A stretch of DNA of 64,000 nucleotides from Apostichopus japonicus (Eukaryota; Echinodermata; Holothuroidea; Aspidochirotida; Stichopodidae), in assembly GCF_037975245.1 (NCBI RefSeq), contig NC_092576.1, positions 42,971,611 to 43,035,610 of the forward strand, written 5' to 3'. Below are positions 11,077-22,911 of the stretch, piece after piece. Positions within the stretch are counted from its first letter, which is position 1. Every line of letters starts with the position of its first letter. Made by a program: the position numbers and the translations under genes. The notes below the pieces were generated by a model, which saw only the letters and a program-made list of their open reading frames with translations, had not been told where the DNA came from and ran no database searches.

Positions 11077-11804
11077 CAGTGGCGTACAGTAGCCAGCATT
11101 CTATTATTAGGGGCAAGATTTTTCTTAAGGGGGGGGGGGGGGAGAGACAACCTCGTGAAGGTTGATGGTAGGAATTGTGATATATGAAATTGAATATAAT
11201 GATCTTTCAATTCTATCGTTTTGAAATACGCTATAGGGGGCCTATGGTTTAACAAATAACAGTAATGCAGCGTGTGTAAATGAATGAATCATTCCGCACA
11301 TTATTAAAAGGTTACAATGAATAAATTAGCTACTGTAATTCACTACATGCCCAGATTTCCACACAAACAAGTTTCACAAGGCCTATAGGGCCTATACGTG
11401 CAGTGAAAATTATCCGCGAGTGGCATCATTGGTCACTGAAAATGCACATTGGTTGCTAGCGCTAGTTTGTAATGGTTATACAACCAGCCAAATTATTTAC
11501 GCTTATTCTGTAGGACGATATTGATCAACGGACTCCGTATGTGGGTATGATGAAGACCCAAAATGTGTAATATCTCGGTCTGATTACAAAGTTCTGACCT
11601 TATATGAAGTATGAACATGAGCCATGAGGTATGAATACTTGTGATTAGAACTCGAATAAAGTAAAAAAGAAGTATTTTGAAAACAATACTGAATTGATTT
11701 GGTGGGGGCGGGCGGGGCGGGGGGTGGGGCAAGACTGTAGCACAAAGCAAATTTGGGAGGATTTGCCCCCCCTGCCACCCCCCCCCCTGCAGGCTACGCC
11801 ACTG
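11077..11804. mobile_element. hAT-like element
   Basis: The ends CAGTGGCGTACAGTAGCC and GGCTACGCCACTG are inverted repeats allowing a short indel. The flanks CCTCCAAC (11069-11076) and CCTTCAAC (11805-11812) are an 8-bp duplication with one mismatch. The 728-bp interior is non-coding, with poly-G and poly-C next to each end. Confidence 0.75.
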
Positions 11805-12676
11805 CCTTCAACATGGAAGTCGGCTAAACTGATCTCAGGACCAAGTTATATCCCCTTTATAAAGTCCTTCTTCGCCACTATAATTCCCCTTTCATACAGT
11901 AAAGATTCGACCCATAATTCAATGTCTCGGATGACTTTAGAATCCACACCCCGTCCCCGATTTGGAGAAAAACAAGAGACCAAGGGCACTGTGGTTCCTT
12001 GCTTGGGGTATATGACAATACACATAATATTATCAAGCAAGATTGGGCTCAAATAGTCCAAGTAATTGTGGTCCTACATGTTCCCATAAAGTAACCAACA
12101 CTATAGCCAACACTTTTGTGATCACAAATTGTGATCAGATTTTTGATCAAAAGGCACTTTTGAGATCTGAATATGGCGTAGAAAATGTAAGAAATATAAG
12201 GTCACCTACAAGCAGATAAACAGATATGAGAACATTGGTGACCTCAGATGCATGACCGTTAAGTTTGAAAATGTTCCACCACCCCATTCACAACTTGTCC
12301 CAAAATATCAACCGTGGCATTGGGATTTAATTGCATTAAATGTCTAAAAATTAACTTTGAACTTGTATACATAACTTCACACACAAAGGTCACCCGGAGG
12401 TCAACCAATTGATATTTTTGATCGGTGGGACGTGAATATAGCATCAAAAACTATAAAAATTCAAACCTATTTTTCTTTGCCCATTTTTCCCCCCAAAATA
12501 CTCTTTTTTTAAAAACATTAATTAATTAATTTCTAACATAAATAACTTCGCACACGAAGGTCACATGGGGGTCAACCCTTTGACATTTATGATCGGAAGG
12601 TACCTTTGACATCTGAAAATAGCATCGAAACTGTAAAAATCCCCAAAACAAGTAAAGGTCACCAGAGGTCAAATTG

Positions 12677-12689
12677 AGGTCAAAGGTCA
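12677..12689 (+). promoter_or_regulatory. Perfect DR1 motif (AGGTCA-A-AGGTCA)
   Basis: Two perfect nuclear-receptor half-sites are spaced by one base, the layout bound by HNF4/RXR-type receptors. It lies inside a repeat, next to more AGGTCA half-sites. Function is inferred from sequence only. Confidence 0.4.
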
Positions 12690-13370
12690 CCCAGATGCAG
12701 GTCAACAATTGGATTACAATGAAGCAACTTCCAACCCTAACGGACAATTTGTTCTCAAGTTATGGCAAACAAACTAGTTTTTTATCATTAATTGACCTTT
12801 GGTGACCTCGGATCACATGACCGTTAAGTTTGAAAATATTCCCCTATACCATTTGCAACTTGTCCCAAAATATCAACTGTGACACAACTTGGCCCTGGGA
12901 GTTATTGCACTAAATGTCTAAAGATTAACTTTGACCTCATATAACTGAACCCACAAAGGTCACCCTTGGGTCAACTCATTGACATTTTTGATCGATGTGA
13001 CGTGAATATAGCATCAAACTATAAAAATTCAAACAATTTTTTCTTTGCCCATTTTCTCCCCCCAAAATACAATTTTTTAACATTAATTGACCTTTGGTGA
13101 CCTCGGATCACATGACCGTTTAGTTTAAAAATATTCCCCTTTACCATTTGCAACTTGTCCAAAAATATCAACCGTGTCACACCTTGGCAATGGGGGTTAT
13201 TGCATTAAATGTCTGAAAATTAACTTTGACCTTGTATAACTTCGCACACGAATGTCACACAGGGGTCAACCCATTGACGTTTATGATCAGAAGGTACCTT
13301 TGACATCTGAAAATAGCATCGAAACTGTAAAAATCCCCAAAACAAGTAAAGGTCACCAGAGGTCAAATTG

Positions 13371-13383
13371 AGGTCAAAGGTCA
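13371..13383 (+). promoter_or_regulatory. Second perfect DR1 motif
   Basis: Same AGGTCA-A-AGGTCA motif in the duplicated block 694 bp downstream of the first, with the same flanking AGGTCA half-site. Confidence 0.4.
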
Positions 13384-13831
13384 CCCAGATGTGGGTCGAC
13401 AATTGGATTACATTGAAGCAACTCCCAACCCTAACGGACATTTCGTTCTCAAGTTATCGCAAAAATACTAGTTTTTTATCATTTATTGACCTTTGTTGAC
13501 CTTCGATCACATTACTGTTATGTTTGGAAACGATCCCTTATCCCATTCACAACTACTCCCAAAATATCAACCATGTCGGACCCTGTCAATGGGAGTTATT
13601 GCTGTTTTTAATATATTGGTTTTTGGCATCTAACTGACCTTTGGTGACCTTTGAGGGCACCAAAAAAAAATAGGGATCTTCCTCTTACTATGGGCTATCC
13701 ACCCAACAAGTTTGATCATGATACATCATTTCCTTATTGAGATATCGTGTACACAAGCCAAGCGTCACATACACACACACACACCCAAAGTTGAACGCAT
13801 AGGTTCCTTGCTTTGCAAAAGCAAGGAACCA

Positions 13832-15409
13832 ATGAGAGCATTTCAGATTGTTAGATATTTATTATACTGTAGGCTGTCACTTGTCTGAAGCATTTTGCAT
13901 GTGTATGTAGATGTCTACATGCATCTATTACTGCGTACATGATACATACTGTAATGCTTTGTTGAATTTGTATGAGCAATGGTACCATCATTATTCATTA
14001 AATTGGACCAGTGGAATCGATTCCTTTAATTTTGACTTTAGGCAACATTCCACCATGAAGCTCCAATGTGAATTATCCACATTTTCAATATTCTTTTCAT
14101 TAAAATATTTCAACTTGTGACATGATCATTGCATTTGAGATGTCCTTATTCATTGGAAATGAATTGAATGAAGAATGTTATGCTATGTATATGGCAAACC
14201 CATGTTGGAAAAAAAATTGTGAGAGAGGTGGAGACAAATCAAGGTAGTATGGGTGCTATTATAATTATACCATATATATTCCACTCAATTGTTACAGCAA
14301 ATGCATTGTTAAGGAAAGTAAGATTTACCTGTTTACACCTATGTGCAACAGCTGGTCTTGACATGACATATCAATTGATAAACAATCACATGACAAATAT
14401 CTGCTGCATTGGACATTTGCTAAATATTGGAATAAAAACATAAAATTGATATTGATCAAAATATATGAGCAAATAACATGCATTATTCTGACTATCTTGC
14501 CAGTATATTGTTTTATAGAATGCTGTAAACAAGCTCTGTCTTCTGCTTTGAATTTTAGCACAACAATTAATGAGAGTGTTGGAGATTAATGTCCCTGTTT
14601 GCAACCGTCGTGACACACAATGGTATGGACTGCAATCTCTACCACAATATACTGTATATAGGAGGGATAGAAGTATTTATGTTGATTCCTTTTATGTATA
14701 CTCAATTTTTTTTAGATCACACATCATTTCAGCACATGCAAAGTATATTTTAGCAGTGCTGCTCATTAGGTTTTAGTCTTCCACTGCTGACACCTGATAG
14801 GCAATTACTGGTGGTTGTTTGTTGTATGGACATTCAATCCCACTCTGGTGCTCTGAAATTGTTATTTTGAAACACTGTGAAAATACAGTTTACCATCATA
14901 TGGTTCTCTACACATAGTGATATAAGGATAAAGATTTGGCCAAATCTCACTGGGTACCAGTCTGTTCAGTGTCTCTCTTTTGAGGGGACAGATGAAGCAC
15001 TTGTGCATTGTGATATCATATACTGTATAATATCAAAGCTGAATGCTTTTGTGTGAATTTGGGCAATTATAGTAAGCATGACTAGTTATTTTTAGAAAGT
15101 GCTTCCATGTGTAGAGATGCCTGTTCATGGAAGTGCAGGAGAGTATAGATTGTATCAAGGGTCACTTGTACGTCAGTTCAAAATAGTTTGTGTTTTTTGT
15201 ACTGTAAGTTTTCACTGTGATTTACTAGTACTGAGTACCTACTACTATTTGGTGTGATATGATATTATTTCTTACAGTAAGGAAGTATACCATATGGGAA
15301 AAGAGCCATGAGAAGAAAATACATCCAGGAACCTCAAAGACGATGCCAGGTAGAAAAATCTGCTTAAATCTCAGGAAGTCTTATCAAACCTTCCATTAAT
15401 TGTGGATCC
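13832..15409. other. AT-rich, no gene recognised
   Basis: Short ORFs only, with no motif or splice support. Confidence 0.45.
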
Positions 15410-15682
15410 ATGTTTGGAATTTTTTTGCATTTTCAGGTGGCCTCAGATGCAATTTGGTGCAATATAGCACACTTCAACACCCATTCCATTTTGTAAATAA
15501 TTTTGCATTTTCACCTGGCCTTAGATGCAATTTGGTGCTCCAAATGAGATTTTTTTTTCTCATTTGGAAATGAAAAAGGGGTTTTCTGACTTGCGAAGGG
15601 GGGGGGGCGGAATGATACTTCCGCCCCACCATATTTTTCACTGGGGGGCTGGTGCCCCCAGCCCCCGGTTCCTACACCCTTG
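15410..15682. mobile_element. hAT-like remnant, left end missing
   Basis: The right terminus GGTTCCTACACCCTTG and about 250 bp of interior (GATGCAATTTGGTGC, CATTTTCACCTGGCCTTAG, then poly-G and GCCCCCAGCCCCC) match the intact element at 27575-27946. The CAGTGGCGTAGG left end is absent. Confidence 0.7.
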
Positions 15683-17345
15683 GTAATAAGGGTTAAACTG
15701 AACCACTGTATTCATGTATATTATTTGTTTCTCAAATTGAACAGCTTTATTCATGTTCTTTGTGGTTTTGGAAAACTATTAATTAGCTTATTAGCAATTT
15801 GGTCCAGCCATGATTGAACAGGTCTCCTATCAAAACAGAATAGTAACACAAAATGATATTTGATTTGCTTAGGTTGTACATTTTCAATAGCATACAAATT
15901 TATGGAATGTTGTTACAACTTCAAATTACAAATCAAGCAATCCCTGCATAGATCATGCTACCCCTGACTAGATGTCCCTTTTTGCAAATGAAAAAGAACT
16001 TACCTATACTACAAACTATACCACATTAAGTGTATGTGAATTGAACCTGAACCCCTCTAATATCATGTGATCACAGAGAAAAGAGAGTTACCTGGCGGGC
16101 TAAGGAGTATTAAGCCATGTCACATCATTATAAATTCTTGTTCCAAATTAATAAAATGTCAATATCCTGCACTTTTCCATTTATATATGGGGGATAGCAT
16201 CATCTCAATAATAATTTATGAATAGTTTGCACCAGAAAGAAATTAGCCAGATACAGATAAGTTGTAAACACAATGTCATATTTCATATTTGATCATATTA
16301 AGTTAATGATCCTTATTGCCTTTTATCTACAAAACTTAATTATTAGGGCATTGGAACTCCGTTTTATACCAATTTGCATTCAGTTTTATATTACAAATTT
16401 GATGAGTTGTATTTGAATAATTTTTTACTTGAATTTAAAATGTATTGCATATTAAAACTGAATTAATACTCTTTTACTGTTTTTATAATTACAAAACCTT
16501 TACTATACACTGAACAAAAAGCCAAAATTGGAATCTTCTATTGTACAGTAAAGCAGATAGATTTTCAAAGTGGTTTATAATTGACTATTCTTAATATATA
16601 TGTGTTACAACTGCCAGTAGTTAATCTCATATGTACAGTATAGTATTTGCATTTGCTTCTGATGTCAGTTGGACTGTTATCGTACTTAATGAGTGGATGG
16701 TTGAGTTGATGAACCCTGTTGCATTTGGCGCTCATTTCAAAAAGAATAATGAGGTTATGGAAAGTACAATAATACTGCAACTTGAAGTTGATGTGTGAAG
16801 TTGTTGACTAGTGACTGGTTGATGTGTATTAAATTTGACATTACCCACAATACTGCATAGGGGCATGTACATGGTTGAGGGTAAGTAACTAAATGTACAG
16901 TTTTTGCAGTTTAATTTGGAACCCAAGTTTTTAGCTGGTTGTCCACATAATTGCACTAGAAACCTGAAGATAAAGTGCTACATTTTAGTCTGTTATTGTG
17001 TTGACACCAAAACAGAGCCCAGAATAATGCAGTCCAACCTGATGTACTGCTGATGCTAAACACCTAGTTCTACAACAACTTTACAAATTATACATACAGA
17101 ATATTGTTTTCACATGTTGTGAAGAGAGTATATAAATATGCATTGGAAATCGATGAAATTCTTCAATGTCTGCATCTAATGAAAAAAAATATGCATTATT
17201 TTCTGTGGTCCATATTGCATCTTCTTTCAATAACAGTATTTGCCAGTATGAGTGTTTAACAAGTGGTGTTTGTAAACCAGCTGCAGGCTGACAAGTATTC
17301 TCCTGTGCAATCATGATCTGATCCACTGCAGATGATCATGCAACA
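15683..17345. other. AT-rich, no gene recognised
   Basis: No coding, RNA or element signal that I can support. Confidence 0.45.
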
Positions 17346-17346
17346 T

Positions 17347-17640
17347 AAATGGTACAACAAACACATGTGTTAAGGATGCAGATGTATGCACCAGTGTTCC
17401 GGGCGAATTTCGAAGAGAATTTTTCCCCATACGAAAAACATGTGAGACACTTTGGAATGGTAGAATATGAAGGGGTTCACTTGGGGTCAGTAAGGGTGCA
17501 CTGTGTTAAAAGATTACCAGGGCATACTAGACACGGTAGAATGCGGTGCTTAGGTTGTGGGGAGACAGACCTTGGGGAACGAAGTACATATGGTACAACA
17601 AACACATGTGTTTAGGATGCTGATGTATGCACCAGTGTTT
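17347..17640. repeat. ~50-bp direct repeats flanking a 190-bp insert
   Basis: ATGGTACAACAAACACATGT and about 30 further bases (17349-17397) recur with two changes at 17590-17637. The 190 bp between them (17398-17589) is less AT-rich than the surroundings and open in one frame. That frame includes FRANFEENFSPYEKHVRHFG and a Cys/His-containing stretch, but I recognise no family. Confidence 0.6.
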
Positions 17641-18117
17641 ACAAACCAACTAATACTTGACTGCATTTTGCCTTGAATTTCATGACATTATACCTTTAAT
17701 ATTAAAAAATGCCAGGATGATAATTCCGAAGCTCACAAAGTCACATACTTTTGTGGATGATAAGGATTGCAGTATTGGCTGATACTGCACAATTGGAGAA
17801 TTATTGGTTGGCAAAATTGAGACAAGTTGAATATTTCAGTAAGTGATATAAGAGCCCTGATTACACAAATATTGTATTGTACTGAAGGTCATTACTTTGT
17901 AAGCAAAGTTTATGTTGGTTTTGGACTTTTATTATTATGTAATACCATAAATATTGATATACTGGCTAACAAACATCATTGTATTGACTCTGATATGAAT
18001 TTAAAAATATATTTCCAAAAGTGCTGAAGCTGCACAAAACTAGTATACCTTGCATGTACTGTATATACTGTACGGTATATAACATTTTGGGAGAAAAGTA
18101 GTTTGGGTGGAGATGAT
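17641..18117. other. AT-rich, no gene recognised
   Basis: Nothing supported here. Confidence 0.4.
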
Positions 18118-19080
18118 TGGGAATGGGCATTTTGGGGGTCTACTGGCAGGGGTACCTCACTAATAGAAATGTCTGGAAATGCCCATCCCTTACATATGAA
18201 GTGATACCTATCATTTTCCAGTAGGTTTCAACTGGATACTTCATGAGCTGACCTAGGTCAGAGAGGGGATGGGCATTTTGGGGGTCTACTGGCAGGGGTA
18301 CCCCCACTAATAGAAATTACTGGAAATGCCCATCCCTTACATAGAGTCCTGCCAATCATTTTCTGGTAGTTTTTAACTGGATACTTCATGAGCTGACCTA
18401 GGTCAAAGAGGGGATGGGCTTTTTGGGGGTCTACTGGCAGGGGTATCCCACTAATAGAAATTTCTGGAAATGCCCAAACCTTACATATGAAGTGATACCT
18501 ATCATTTTTCAGTAGGTTTCAACTAGATACATCATGAGCTCACCTAGGTCAATGAGGGGGATTGGCATTTTGGGGGTCTACTGGCAGGGGTACCCCACTA
18601 ATATAAATTTCGGGAAATGCCCATCCCTTACATATGAAGTGATACTTATCATTTTCCAGTAGGTATCAACTGGTTACCTTATGAGCCGACCTAGGTAAAT
18701 GAGGGGATGGGCATTTTGGGGGTCTACTGGCAGGGGGACCCCACTAATAGAAATTACTGGAAATGCCCATCCCTTACATATATACAGTAGAGTCCTGCCA
18801 ATCCTTTCCCGGTAGTTTTTAACTGGATACTTCATGAGCTGACCTAGGTCAATGAGGGGATGGGCTTTTTGGGGGTCTACTGGCAGGGGTATCCCACTAA
18901 TAGAAATTTCTGGAAATGCCCATCCTTCACATATGAAGTGATACCTATCATTTTCCAGTAGGTTTCAACTGGATACTTCATGAGCTGACCTAGGTCAATG
19001 AGGGGATGGGCATCTTGGGGGTCTACTAGCAGGGGTACCCCACTAATAGAAATGTCTGGAAATGCCCATCCTTTACATAT
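18118..19080. repeat. Satellite array, ~146-bp unit, left part
   Basis: About six and a half units. Each contains GGGCATTTTGGGGGTCTACT, then GGCAGGGGTACCCCACTAAT, then CATATGAAGTGATACC or CATATAGAGTCCTGCC, then CTTCATGAGCTGACCTAGG. Successive unit starts are 145-148 bp apart. Two unit types (GAAGTGATACC and GAGTCCTGCC linkers) tend to alternate. The array stops abruptly at the left end of the 19081-24130 element and resumes beyond it. ORFs here are repeat read-through. Confidence 0.92.
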
Positions 19081-19603
19081 GGTCATTTTCAAAATCAGTT
19101 GTGTAACTTTTGTACACTCAGGGCCAAAATTTCAAACACCATATATATTGAAATTTTAACATCACATATTAAAGGGTTCAAATTTTTGTAACTTCAACTT
19201 TTCGGAGCTTAAACATACACGTTTATGGGTGTAATTTTTCGGTGACTGTATGACTGTAGGAAACTTTAAGCAAAAAGATATATTTTTGAGCAACCATATT
19301 TACACAGTGTTAAAACAGTACTCTGTTTCAAGTTAACTTTAAAATGCTTCTCATTATATGTTACTTAAAAATGAAAAGGATTTGGCAGAAAGTTTTTATT
19401 ACTATTGCAGATATTTCCATGTTCACTGGAAATTTATTGGAAATCAAGGATTGTTTTTCTTAATTTTAACTTTAAACTATTTAAAAAAAAGGTAAGGCCA
19501 AGTCAAACACCCTGAATAATGTCTCCTCACAGAGGGCTAATATCCAATCCAAGTTGCCCAAAAATCCATGCAGTTTTGCAAAAGTTGGAATTTTCCCACT
19601 TAC

Positions 19604-20021
19604 GCGTTTCAGAGGTGACGTTAACATTTTACATGCGTTTCGGAGGTGACAAAAATGTTTACAAGTTGTTGTAAAGGCTTTTTTGCTAATTAACAAAGAA
19701 TTAAACACTTAAACTCAATGTATATTCATAACATCTTTAATCAAACACTGATTTAAATAAAAAATATCTCTGCCAAGTAGCAGAGAATGTACATCAACTA
19801 CCTGTACAACTAGGGATACTGTACAAGTGAAAGAATACAGAACACAGAATACAATATTTTTATGTTATAAAAGATAGGTAAATGTCAGGTAAAGCAAATA
19901 AGGGCATTTAAAGAGCAATTGTAAACATTGGGTTGAAGTCTCTTACTGTGGCACACATATTGCAAATGATTATCTCACATACAACATATGCCTTCAGTCT
20001 CTTTTGTTTCGGAGGTGACGC
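19604..20021 (+). promoter_or_regulatory. Subterminal GTTTCGGAGGTGAC repeats
   Basis: Copies occur near 19608 (one mismatch), 19637 and 20008. An inverted copy lies near 23746 (GTCACCTCCGAAAC) towards the other end of the 5-kb element. The disposition resembles transposase-binding subterminal repeats, which is inference. Confidence 0.4.
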
Positions 20022-20306
20022 TAAATGTTTACACAACCCAGAAGGCTTGATTCATGCTAAAACACATAGAACTTACCTTGGAAAGTATGAAAAACATTAG
20101 AAGGATATGTTGATAATATTTTAAAGTGGCCATGACACGAAAATTTCAAAGTCCTATATTTTTGGGATCAATCAAAGAATGTTCTCTAAAACATGTGTCA
20201 ACCAATCTGCCAGTTTAAAACTTGATTTTTCAAGTCGAAAATTGAGAATGAATTTACCCTTTTCGGCGTTTGAAACTTTGTTTACTCGAAAATTTTCCGA
20301 TTCGCA

Positions 20307-20324
20307 TGACGTCATGTGACGTCA
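20307..20324. promoter_or_regulatory. Two CRE-like TGACGTCA palindromes
   Basis: Perfect TGACGTCA at 20307-20314 and 20317-20324, about 135 bp upstream of the P2X7-like ATG. A third copy lies at 23079-23086 upstream of the THAP relic on the other strand. CREB/ATF-type sites placed at both element ends would suit two divergent-end promoters, which is inference. Confidence 0.45.
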
Positions 20325-20457
20325 CGTTTTGAACACATATTTGTTGTCGCTGCTACGGTACCATTCACGTACACAGTAGACAAGTACACATACCACTAGT
20401 AGTTACTAAAAAAAACACCTATCACAAGTGCGATATCAAATCAAAATTTCCTGTGAA

Positions 20458-20729
20458 ATGGCGGATCCAGAGCCAAATGCGGCAACCGAAGTTCAAAGTG
20501 ATAATGGTTCTTCACTAGGCAGTGAAATTGGGCTATAATTAGAGTGCCCTTTCTCATATTCGAAGCAGAGAGTGGAGGCGATGATCATTCCAATATTGAA
20601 CCGAACGCTGAGGGTGGAGCGGAGGTGTTAGAACCGTATCAGTTCGAGCCTGTTAAACGAGCCGAAATTGAAGCTCCACAACATATCGAAGAAATCCGTT
20701 CGAAACCATTGCAAGGAACATACAACGTG
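20458..20729 (+). pseudogene. P2X7-like gene relic, first exon
   Basis: ATG at 20458 opens MADPEPNAATEVQSDNGSS and reaches a TAA within 27 codons. The reading then resumes in another frame as an acidic stretch with EVLEPYQFEPVKRAEIEAPQ, a YQFEP motif typical of the N-terminus of invertebrate P2X-purinoceptor-7-like zinc proteins. It ends at a donor (CAACGTG then GTAAGA). The frameshift marks it as degenerate. The next recognisable piece is at 21156. Family assignment is from remembered motif pattern, not a search. Confidence 0.5.
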
Positions 20730-21155
20730 GTAAGAATTTATTAACGAAGCATTTAAAAACAAAATCCAGTCCATTTTGTGCATGTGTTGTTGGAATTCGC
20801 GGAACACCCTAAACCGTATTGTGCGTTGTGTTACGGTAACTTACAACCCATATGTAGAGTGTGTAGTACTAGTAGGGTTGGTTGCATACTGAAAGTTTGG
20901 CTCGGGGATGTAAGTTGCATTATGCAGCCATGCTAGGTAGGCATATGTGTTATTTCATACTCATTATTACTTGGCTAGTACTTTGGCCTGGAGTTTTGCA
21001 AATCAATTTTCTGAAACAAAAGAATGTTTCATGATACATGGAAGGTGTAAAATCACAACAAATGTAACCATAACAGTACATTGTGTGTCTGCTTGTTATT
21101 GTGGACATCATGGCCAACATTAATACATTTTGAACTTTCATAAATTTTTTCCCAG

Positions 21156-21396
21156 GCAGTACAGATACAAAGCCTACGGTCAACAGGTTCAATGATACTT
21201 GGGGTTCCTAGCAAGACACGTCAGGGTTGTGCTACCATCATGTGCAGTCCAAAGGATCAGAAGTGATTTTCCAGCCAATGGTCATTACACTGGATTCAAG
21301 TTGCCAGGAGAAAACTCATTGTATAGGAAGCCTTTCTACACTACGATTGTGTTGGATTATCAATCCGTCAGGGTTCCCTCAGTGTTGATATATTGA
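21156..21396 (+). pseudogene. P2X7-like gene relic, second exon
   Basis: It follows an acceptor (TTTTTTCCCAG). The frame reads YRYKAYGQQVQ, a TGA, then YLGFLARHVRVVLPSCAVQ and RIRSDFPANGHYTGFKLPGE. The VVLPSCAVQRIRSDFP block is the conserved end of P2X7-like domains. The TGA probably replaces a Trp codon. Downstream similarity fades before the TGA at 21394. Confidence 0.55.
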
Positions 21397-22699
21397 AATT
21401 CAAGACTTTTAATTCAGGATGAAAAGGTTATTTTCCAGACCCAACATCAACAATAAAAGAAAAGGCATGTTTTGAAGCATTTGGACACAAGTATTGGCGT
21501 GACCGTGATGTCATATAATATGTGCATAAGGGAACGGGCATTGACCTTTTTAGGGGCATTTACCTCGTTTGATTCGTACCTTTAATCTGGAAGCCAAAAT
21601 ATCCATATCACCAATGATATTTGACAGAAAAGTCATAATAAAGACCAATGGAGGCAGCAGAACTCTTGAATGTTTAGACTGTTTCTTCAGCAGCAGTTTG
21701 TAGTCTTTCTTCAAAAACTCAGCAGTACACCCTGTTAATGGTCTTCGATTGTTTTAATGCGTGCTGTGTTTCACATTGCCCATCAGTGTTGTACGTGTCG
21801 TCGTACGTGGGTAACATTTTTGCATGTGAGTTGCGTCGTGCAGTGTTTCTTGGTTTAAATAACCCTGTATTGTATTTGCTTCTGGATGATTCTAATTAAT
21901 TTGTCACAACAACGATTGATAGCGATGGACATGCAACTGCTTTGTAGGCTTAAAGCAAAAAAATTCATGTAAGTTGTTTTCTTTTAACCTCCTTTGATGT
22001 CACAAATTACATTAGTGTAATTTAAGAATGATAATGTTTATGGAAAGTACAGTTTTACTTTTATGTCATATAATACAATGATTGTTGTTAATGTTAGTTC
22101 AGATTGTCCAGAATGACTGTCTAGAACTGATATTGAATAAATTTTGTTCAATGATTTAACACTTGAACTATGTTGTGTGAATTTTTGGCTCTGTGACTTT
22201 AAAATAAATCGCTTTGAGATTTAATTAAACAACCTTTGGAATAAAATCTTTTTACCTACCTATTTTGACCCATCCCCATTACCCCCACGCCCTCCACAAC
22301 ATAATAAATGGTTTTCCTGGAATAGGAATAAGAAATTATTGCTATAATTAACTGATCCAGCATATTCCAGAAATAAATTGGGGCACTGAGATTTGTTCAC
22401 AAGAAGATGTAACCCATCGCTTCTGAAGCTAACCTCATAGCTTATTAGTATACAATAGAGCAATGAAGGGGGTGTTAATTTAGATGATACAGTAAAATCT
22501 CTTCGTCTATTGCGACTTCAGTGTAGTAACGCTAATACTATAGTACTACTAGTGCTCGGCGCGCTACCTCCTAAGGATCGCCACTTGCCCCATTGGAGGT
22601 TTCCTGTTCCCCGATCTGGTCTTCAGAGTAGTTTTTTGTGGATTACTTGACAGAAGAATGACTCTTTTATGTCGAACCGTTGAAGTCCATTTGTTTTAT

Positions 22700-22911
22700 T
22701 TCATAACAAAAAGGAGGGATCGTAGTATGCTTCCGTGAAGTGTTCGCTTCATTCGGAGCTGCATACTGGCTAGGCCCAGTGAAATCGGCGCTGGTGTTGT
22801 GCACAAACTTGATCATAATCGCCGTGTTTTTTTCGTCCTTCAGCCATGGATGAAGGCTAATTGCATGGGTAATGATATTTATGCAGCCCCAACAACACAA
22901 CGGACCGGCAT
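22700..22911 (-). pseudogene. THAP-domain relic
   Basis: ATG at 22911 gives MPVRCVVGAA and then a stop. A shifted frame continues with AISLHPWLKDEKNTAIMIKF and VHNTSADFTGPSQYAA, and a third frame gives SEHFTEAYYD. In order these match the THAP zinc finger: the MP-x-C start, the LH-x-(F)P block, a W/M-x-KF helix, the DF-x-GPS block and the final C-x-x-HF. At least two frameshifts and lost Cys residues show it is non-functional. THAP domains are part of Kolobok and P-element transposases. Confidence 0.6.

Larger units (their letters stand above)
11992..13831. mobile_element. Composite repeat bounded by TGGTTCCTTGCTT ends
   Basis: The 13-bp terminal inverted repeat TGGTTCCTTGCTT occurs at 11992 and, inverted, at 13819-13831. 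The right end forms a hairpin (GGTTCCTTGCTTTGCAAAAGC region, 13802-13830). The interior is built from reiterated blocks. The block GACCTCGGATCACATGACCG recurs in variants near 12242, 12804, 13098 and 13498. A 220-bp block at 12526-12747 is nearly duplicated at 13220-13441. AGGTCA/TGACCT half-sites are very frequent. I saw no target duplication, so class is unassigned. Confidence 0.6.
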
